NCBI RefSeq assembly: GCF_963966145.1
Contig: NC_091047.1
Span: 9,114,001 to 9,178,000 of the forward strand
Reading direction: 5' to 3'
From: Tenebrio molitor
Lineage: Eukaryota; Arthropoda; Insecta; Coleoptera; Tenebrionidae
Length of the DNA: 64,000 nucleotides
The notes under the pieces are model-generated. The model saw nothing but the letters and a program-made list of their open reading frames with translations. It ran no database searches and was not told the origin of the DNA. Position numbers and translations under genes: made by a program. The number at the start of each line of letters is the position of its first letter. Position 1 is the stretch's first letter. Of this stretch, positions 57,901-64,000 are shown piece after piece.

Positions 57901-59723
57901 CATCTTATAAAGGCCAAAACAGAAGTACAGAGCATACGTTGTTCTATTGAGGTACTTCTTGCTGGATCTTGCGATTTTCCTAGCTAGCACTCGCAAGACA
58001 ACCACCGAAAAGAACATCAGAATTTAATTAGACCGCTCCAAAACTTCCTTCTTTTTTTATTTTTATTTTAAACTCGGGAAGAGCAGCTGTAATATTCCAA
58101 GAGTGGCTTGGCCCGCGGAAATAAACTCTTAACTCGATTTCACGACAACAATAAAATTTCATAGTTCGTTGGCATGACAAATGAATTCTTAACTCTAACC
58201 GTTGAATCGAAGGTCTACGTTTTTTTCTCGTTTCGGTCAGCTTTATTTCATCTTTCATTGTCATTATTGAGGAATTGACGGCCGATTTCCAAATAAGAAA
58301 ATGTCAAGAGGTACGCTGCAAAAAACTCTGGTGCGCTGTAGACATTGGAGCTGTTAAGAGTTACTTGACCGTTAATATACTGGAAAATTTTTTCGGCTCC
58401 AATAATTTCGTTTTTTAATACAATTACAGGCGAATATGGCGTCGAGAACCACTTCACCTGCTCCAGACATCAACGGCCAACCTTTGACTCAGAGTTACAG
58501 ATGTTACATTTGTACCGGCCTCTTTCCTCGGACGCAAATGGAATGGATAAGCACTTCACCCGAAGGAATGAATTCGCACGCCATGCACTTTCCTTGTCTC
58601 CGAAACGTGGCCAGAACGTCGGAAAACAGTTGTATGGACTCACACGGACGAGTGCTAAGCTGTACCAGATGCGTCAATCACTTAGCTCAACAGTGGGAAA
58701 CTTATGAAAACGAAAGAGTACCTTTAGAGAGAAGAAGGTACTGTTTTTGCATTGTACGTCCAAACGGATAATCTAGTGTGATTATTTTTAGGTACGAAAT
58801 TCCAATGCCTGATCCTTCTTCATCGAACGGTGATAGAGGAATCCCAACACCTCCAAGTACAAATAGTGAAAGGACAATAGCAAGTAATCCGGGAGGGAGC
58901 AGTATTTATTGCTTCGTCTGCGGATTGCATTCAGAGTTTACTTTAGCTAGAGTCGTCTACGGGCGTCCACAAGGTAACTCATTGATGCCGGTGTAATTTT
59001 GTCTAAAAGTAAAGTTGCTCTTTGTAGGGAGAAATGCTCCTTACTTTCCATATCTTCTCCAACGAGTTAGTCCTCCAAATACCGAACAGCTTCGCGAAGA
59101 TGGCTCAGCTCTAGTCTGCACGTTCTGTTACCACAGTTTAGTGAGTCAGTGGAGGCGGTACGAGGCTCAAGGCTTGTCTGCGCCCTCTGCCGACAAAAGA
59201 GAATACAATACTCACGACTACTGTTGCTACGTCTGTGGAATTACGACTTATAGGAAACGAGTTAGGGCCCTATTAATTAAGGCAAAAAAACATTGTACTC
59301 CGACAAGAAGCTTCACTAACCGTGATTTTCTGCAGGATTTTCCTTTTCTGAGGTTTCACCCCCAACCGGAACACTCTTTGTTGTTAGAAAATGGCGATTA
59401 CGCGGTTGTCTGTTTAGATTGTTATGAAACGTTAAGAACTCAAAGTTTGGAGTATGAAAGGTGGGGATTACCGTTGGACAAGAGGCAATACAATTGGATA
59501 ACGCAGCCTCCTCCTCCCGAAGATAGTCCCGAAGCCACAATCGCAAGACTGCCGAGCGGACAAAGAAGTGATAAAGTTGTAAGTTTTAGTTGCGAAAGTA
59601 GTGTAATTTGGTAAAACTTTTGTTGCTTTCAGGTTCCTCCAACTTTTTTAGCGAAGCCATCAAAAAAGAATTGTTCGCCTAAGCTAATAGAAAGAAAATC
59701 TGGCTCAAAATCGGAACCAAGTG
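48905..59723 (+). CDS. Unnamed protein with six paired-CxxC modules (3' end unresolved)
   Basis: Exons join in frame: 48905-48921 (MATSC, tentative), 53239-53740, 55927-56796, 58430-58737, 58792-58973, 59028-59578 and 59633-59723, about 840 codons ending in a phase-1 donor. I do not recognise the gene. Six modules repeat one plan: C-x-x-C (CFVC, CYVC, CYTC, CYIC, CFVC, CYVC), about 25 residues later an aromatic-FP(F/Y/S)L core, then G..(V/A)..C-x-x-C with a following L..QW..YE..G.P...R.Y tail. This suggests zinc binding by two CxxC pairs. Module 3 lacks the QW tail. Consensus sumoylation sites (QVKKEP, DIKVEI) flank module 1, and ALDLTHS and ILDLSMP before module 2 resemble CtBP-binding PxDLS motifs, so a nuclear cofactor role is plausible but inferred. 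The tiny first exon is chosen because only its GTAAGTGCG donor gives the phase needed by 53239. Confidence 0.7.
48922..53238. other. Intron 1 of the module gene
   Basis: If the 17-base first exon is right, this is a 4.3-kb intron. Only short unrelated frames are seen, plus poly-T runs near 51710 and 51775. No gene or clear transposon is supported. Confidence 0.35.
53741..55926. other. Intron of the module gene
   Basis: A 2.2-kb interval between two strongly supported coding exons, with nothing recognisable in it. Confidence 0.45.
56797..58429. other. Intron of the module gene
   Basis: A 1.6-kb interval between modules 3 and 4; no further exon, RNA gene or element recognised. Confidence 0.45.
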
Positions 59724-62639
59724 GTGAGTTGCTTTAATAATGACACGATGATACTAGTTTTCTCGAATTCACTCGTGGAAAATTGATTCAAGTGTTCAGA
59801 AATGACGTTTGCGATAAAATCATTAAATCTGAAGGTAACATTTTGTTAACGATCACGAATCGCACCATAACTGTGATACAATATTTGTGGCATGACTACG
59901 AGATTTGTCATTAGTGACATACACTTTTATTGTAGCATGTTTAAAACAAAAGTACCTATTTATAGATATTTTGATTGGTCGTAAATAATACAACACCTTT
60001 ACGTCGATGTCAAATATTTGCAATGTTTCTTTTTTTTTTGACATTCAATATTTTTGTGCTAGTGTTGTTTATGAATGTGTGTATTTTTCATTACATTTGG
60101 TCGTTCTTTTTCACTTGTTGTAAATTATTGGAATAATCATAGCACCACCGGCGATAATCGAATTTACGAATTGGTTCTAATGGTAATTGTAAATACTTTC
60201 ATTGGCGTTTATAATATAAATTAGAAATGAAACTAAACGAATAACAAGGAGTTCCCGCAGCATAGACAAAACAAAAAAAAAAATCATTAGCACTGCAGCC
60301 TTCTTTGTCAGAGGTTTAAGTAAATATTTTTTTATGAACATGGACTAGAACCACTTTTTTCACGTTGACACGGTTACGAACAGTTCGCTAATTAATTTTT
60401 ATCGCACTATGCTATTAATATTTTATTTAAGTTTTGTGCAAATATGTGACTTTTTAAGTCGTTGAGAGCAAATAATTGCTTTTGAATTACTTTAAAAATT
60501 GATTAGTAGAATAATTTTTAAACAATGGAGGTCATTCGTTACTTGTATTTCTACGACACCAGTGTTTCACGTTGTAATGATTGTTCTAGTTTATTAGCCG
60601 AAAAATTTGTTAACGGATGTTTTTGAACAATAAGGATTTTTTTTCAACATTCAAGCTGATTAAAAAAGGAATTTATTTTGTAAGAGAAATTTAGAGTTTT
60701 TGTAGTAACGCTAAATATTGAATAATTTCCTTTATTAAAAAGTAAAGCTTTTCATTTGGTTTAAAAAAGAGTTCCAGTTTTTACCATATTATTCACCATA
60801 TTCAGTCGACAGTAATGTTGAATTCTATTTCTATCAAGAAGTCTGGTTTTGGGGTACATAAGGTAAGTTTTGCAAATCGCCACTTCAAGAAGCGCATTTT
60901 ACAATATGATTTTTTTTCGTTTAAAAATATATTCCTGTCTTTTGTATTTTTTTATTTAGTCGCAAATTTCAAGTCATGAACTCATGAATTAGAAATATCG
61001 GAACTATATCTTTATACATACACTCAATGGTGCTCAAGGGAATTCTTTACCAAACGGGGGATTTATCATTTTTATTACATTATATTTGACATCAAAATCG
61101 GCGAATGTTCAACATACAATGAAATTTTATCGTAGCACCTGCTTTGAAGCGCATAGTTCGATCGCTAATTGGTTGTTGATGCGGATAGTTGATCTATTCT
61201 CATTAAAATACATCATTTGACATAACGTAACTGTAACACTTTCCGTTGTAATTAATCTTCTTAGAGCAGTTGCAGTGTGGTTGGTGATGGCTTCCTTTAA
61301 ATGTTCTACTCTGCAGTAACAAATCCTTCGTGTGGTTCAACTGAGAGCCTTTGTAGTCCATCTTTCCAATCTTTTAACTCATTATTCTTATCATAATTTA
61401 TACTTTTGATTCAATTCATTTCGTAAGATTTTTCGTGTTGGCAACTTTTAAGCATACAAAACTCTTGTCAAACATTGTACGAAGTCCTTGGAGTTTTTTT
61501 GTTATGTCTGAACACGTAAACTCGATTTGATTAATTTGTTTGTATCAAGGACACATATGCTTGTCCTTGGTGCAACAATTAATTAATGATGGTATTTACC
61601 GTCATCAACATAATTAATGATAATGATAAAGTACTAATTTAGGTGCGTTTTAAAAATCTAACCGGTTTTAAATTTACCTTCGGTTATCGTGTCTTTTCTG
61701 TCAATACTTCAGTCCAGCGTGAAGAAAACAAAGTTTGTAATAATTCTCGAATAGCAATTTCCCAGCCACACACTGTATGTGTAGGTTTGAAAAATATTTC
61801 AAGAACGCTCAAAATGTTCAGTTGGATCGTATTTTTTATTTAAAAAGTAAGACAAAATAAAATGTATGTGGTGCGCCTAGAGGTTTTCACTTCAAAAATA
61901 TCTGACCATTTTTAAGGAATGTTTGGGGAAGCTGTTGTTACTTTTATTGTAATGTACAAAATATTTTGTACGCTGAGAAATCCTGAAAGGTAGACTTGCG
62001 CAAAATTTTAATTATAAATCTCCCGGTTTAAAATGAGTGCAATAAAGCGACCGAGCGGGATGTTTGTCAGCGCCGCTCCAAATAAATAATTTAAAACATT
62101 TAACGTTGGTTCAATGGAACTTCAAAAAGGTTCTAAATTGCCTCGACGCTGGATCGTCGCCATGTGGTTTGCGCTATTTTTTAATTGTATTTTCTATAAA
62201 CATGCACGTCCGGGCATTTTAAACTCCTTATTGACAATTAAAAATCGTTATTTTGAACCATGTCTAGATTATTTATCTAAATTGTGATATAAACGCACTT
62301 GTTCGCTTGGAAAAAAAATTGTGTAATTTTTAATGTGTAATTGCATTCGTCATTTTAGGATCGTGTATACGAGAAAAATAAATGATTATTAGATCCTGCA
62401 AGCCCCATTTAAAAATTCAATTAGATCCAATTTTCTTGTTTCGCGTTCCGTTCCTTTTTTGGAATAAATTTCTGTTCGGATCAATCTTTCACTCCCTAAT
62501 CCCGACATCAGTTCAATTTTCTCGCCAATTTGGCCGGGATTTTTTCGTTTCCCGGGCGTGAATTCTGCAAGAGCGGTGTTAAAAAATGGAGGAAATTTTC
62601 GCGTGCGTTGTGTGTGTTGTGCATAATCTGGCCTAGACG
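59724..62639. other. Intron or 3' flank of the module gene
   Basis: The gene leaves exon 59633-59723 in phase 1, so at least one more exon is needed. None is convincing in this AT-rich stretch; it may lie beyond the window. Confidence 0.4.
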
Positions 62640-63175
62640 CCAACCCAACAGGAAGTAAATAAAGACGTCGCGTTAACAGATCGACGGACGGAACACATGC
62701 GCCGCTTCGTCAGGGGTCGTGCGGGGCGCGGAGGGGCCACAAAGACTAGGGGCTTCCGCCACCGCCACTTCCACCCCCAGTCTGCTCTTGCCGGCGGGTT
62801 GAAATCAAGTATCGCAGACTAGTAGGGGTCGCGCTTGTCAATAAACGCCTTTTTGCGGTATCACACGCCCAAAAATATCGCGCTAAGATACTCCCTCTCG
62901 CTCGCTCCCCGTATAATTTTGTTATTGTTGTCGCCGTTGTGACGTCATCGCGTTTTTGTTATTGTTTTTAAATCGGGCCACAGGACGAACGATGTAGGAT
63001 GGCTCCGGATGTGTGAGAGTGCAAATTGGTAATTAAGGGGTGTCGGGATTTTTTTTCGCAGCCAGGGGATGATGTGATTGAAGATGCGCGCGTGGATTTT
63101 TTTTTATTTCGCCATGTAATCGACTAGCGATTGTGTGAGGTGTGCAGATTTTTTTCTTAATGTAGACTTGATAAT
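62640..63175 (+). promoter_or_regulatory. CpG-rich promoter-like region with CRE
   Basis: GC- and CpG-rich sequence appears abruptly (GTGCGGGGCGCGGAGGGG near 62720, CTCGCTCGCTCCCCG near 62900). It includes a palindromic TGACGTCA (about 62940), the CREB/ATF site. A coding first exon follows at 63176. Confidence 0.5.
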
Positions 63176-63248
63176 ATGGATTTTAAACATTCGCACTATC
63201 TCCCTAATTTACAACATCCGCACCCTTATTATTACCCGGATGCGGGAG
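63176..63248 (+). CDS. Probable first coding exon of a new transcript
   Basis: ATG at 63176 opens 24 codons, MDFKHSHYLPNLQ followed by a His/Tyr/Pro-rich run ending YYYPDAG, and then a good donor GTAAGA at 63249 with one base carried over. The context is a promoter-like region just upstream. It may start an independent gene or be an alternative first exon of the module gene, because both donors are phase 1. No downstream exon is visible in the window. Confidence 0.45.
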
Positions 63249-64000
63249 GTAAGATTGCTTCGGGGACCAACCCCGCTTTTAATTATGCTTGAAATATGCG
63301 ACCGACAAGAATTAATTTCTGTGAAAATTTCACCCTTTCGAAAAATGCCCGTGCGACGAGGGGGAAAATTTGCCGAGTAATTTTTTGTCTTAGGCCAGTA
63401 TCGGATCGGATTGCAGGGCGAAAGTTTCCTATTCATAAAGCTATCCAACACACGATATCAAATATTCATTGGTTTCTGTGTTGCTTTGCTTTCTGGTTAT
63501 ATTCTGCTACCCTCAGAGGGACGGTTTCTGCTCGGTCGAGTGCCGAGTTGATCGGTGCGGAAACGCGGCGTTCCCTTTTAGAAGATAACAAGCTTGAGGA
63601 ATTAATCTTCCCTCGACGATTATTTCATCGAGATTTTTCTCCAATTAATTTTTTTCCTCCATTTCTTGATTTCTCGCTGTTATGTCTGTTAAATGGCAGG
63701 TTTTGAATTGAATTTAATAACAGGGATCGATTGTATTTTATGGGATCAGTTCAAATGTCGAGACCCGAAGGGTCTCGATAATGCCTGTCAAGGTCGTTCG
63801 GTTCATTTTTCCCCCAAATACATGTTCACACGTTCTTAGCACCGGGGTTATCAGTTATTGGTAATTACCCATCGGAATAATTTTAGATAATTGCGTGCTT
63901 TTCAAAAGGTTTTGCGCATATGCATAAATAAACTTTTTTATTTGTTGTATTGACAGATGTTTGACCGCGAATGATATTTCCACATTATTTTATCGTTAAA
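63249..64000. other. Probable intron at the right edge
   Basis: Sequence after the donor at 63249 to the window end. Some open frames exist on both strands near 63.3-63.7 kb but none resembles a known protein. GTCGAGACCC and GGGTCTCGAT at 63757-63779 form a short hairpin. Confidence 0.35.

Noticed and set aside
1..64000. CRISPR arrays, rRNA and tRNA genes
   Set aside because: No spaced direct-repeat arrays, rRNA blocks or convincing tRNA B-box and cloverleaf pairs were found by eye; single weak tRNA-like matches could be missed without a covariance search.

Overview
The window looks like nuclear DNA of an insect, most likely a beetle and plausibly a tenebrionid near Tribolium. The genes have many introns of about 48-55 bp with GT...AG ends. 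Background is AT-rich. There is a cluster of insect-type gustatory receptors and a heavy load of small inverted-repeat transposons. The species is inferred from style only.

Region 1 (1-6.7 kb) is a dense block of housekeeping genes in divergent pairs: LSM10 (-, cut by the left edge), a short-chain dehydrogenase (+), a TPR protein of FKBP-like type starting only 17 bp behind it (+), MED6 (-), the actin N-terminal acetyltransferase NAA80 (+) and a BLVRB-like NAD(P)-binding reductase (-).

Region 2 (6.7-23.4 kb) is peptide:N-glycanase (NGLY1, +, seven coding exons) entangled with gustatory receptors on the opposite strand. Two intact receptors (GrA, GrB) lie inside the 5.4-kb second intron of NGLY1. 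Downstream are a broken GrA copy and two further intact GrB-type receptors (GrC, GrD). GrB, GrC and GrD have identical exon lengths, and GrD provides empty sites for two transposons inserted beside GrC.

Region 3 (23.4-26.8 kb) is almost all MITE-type inverted-repeat elements. Region 4 (26.8-33 kb) is LTV1 (+), a 40S ribosome-assembly factor. Its 4.7-kb last intron carries a 1.4-kb Tc1-like transposon whose transposase is open apart from one in-frame stop.

Region 5 (33.8-47.1 kb) is MYLIP/IDOL (Drosophila Dnr1 type), a FERM-RING E3 ligase. Its 11.8-kb first intron contains a 3.2-kb LTR retrotransposon with matching 222-bp LTRs but no recognisable pol, so probably a recent insertion mobilised in trans.

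Region 6 (48.9-64 kb) is a gene I cannot name. It encodes at least six repeats of a paired-CxxC module with a conserved aromatic-FP(F/Y)L core and a QW..YE..G.P tail, preceded by SUMO-type lysines. Its 3' end is not resolved. A CpG-rich promoter-like stretch and a new first coding exon at about 63.2 kb share the splice phase of its last visible exon and may be an alternative promoter. No CRISPR, rRNA or convincing tRNA was seen.
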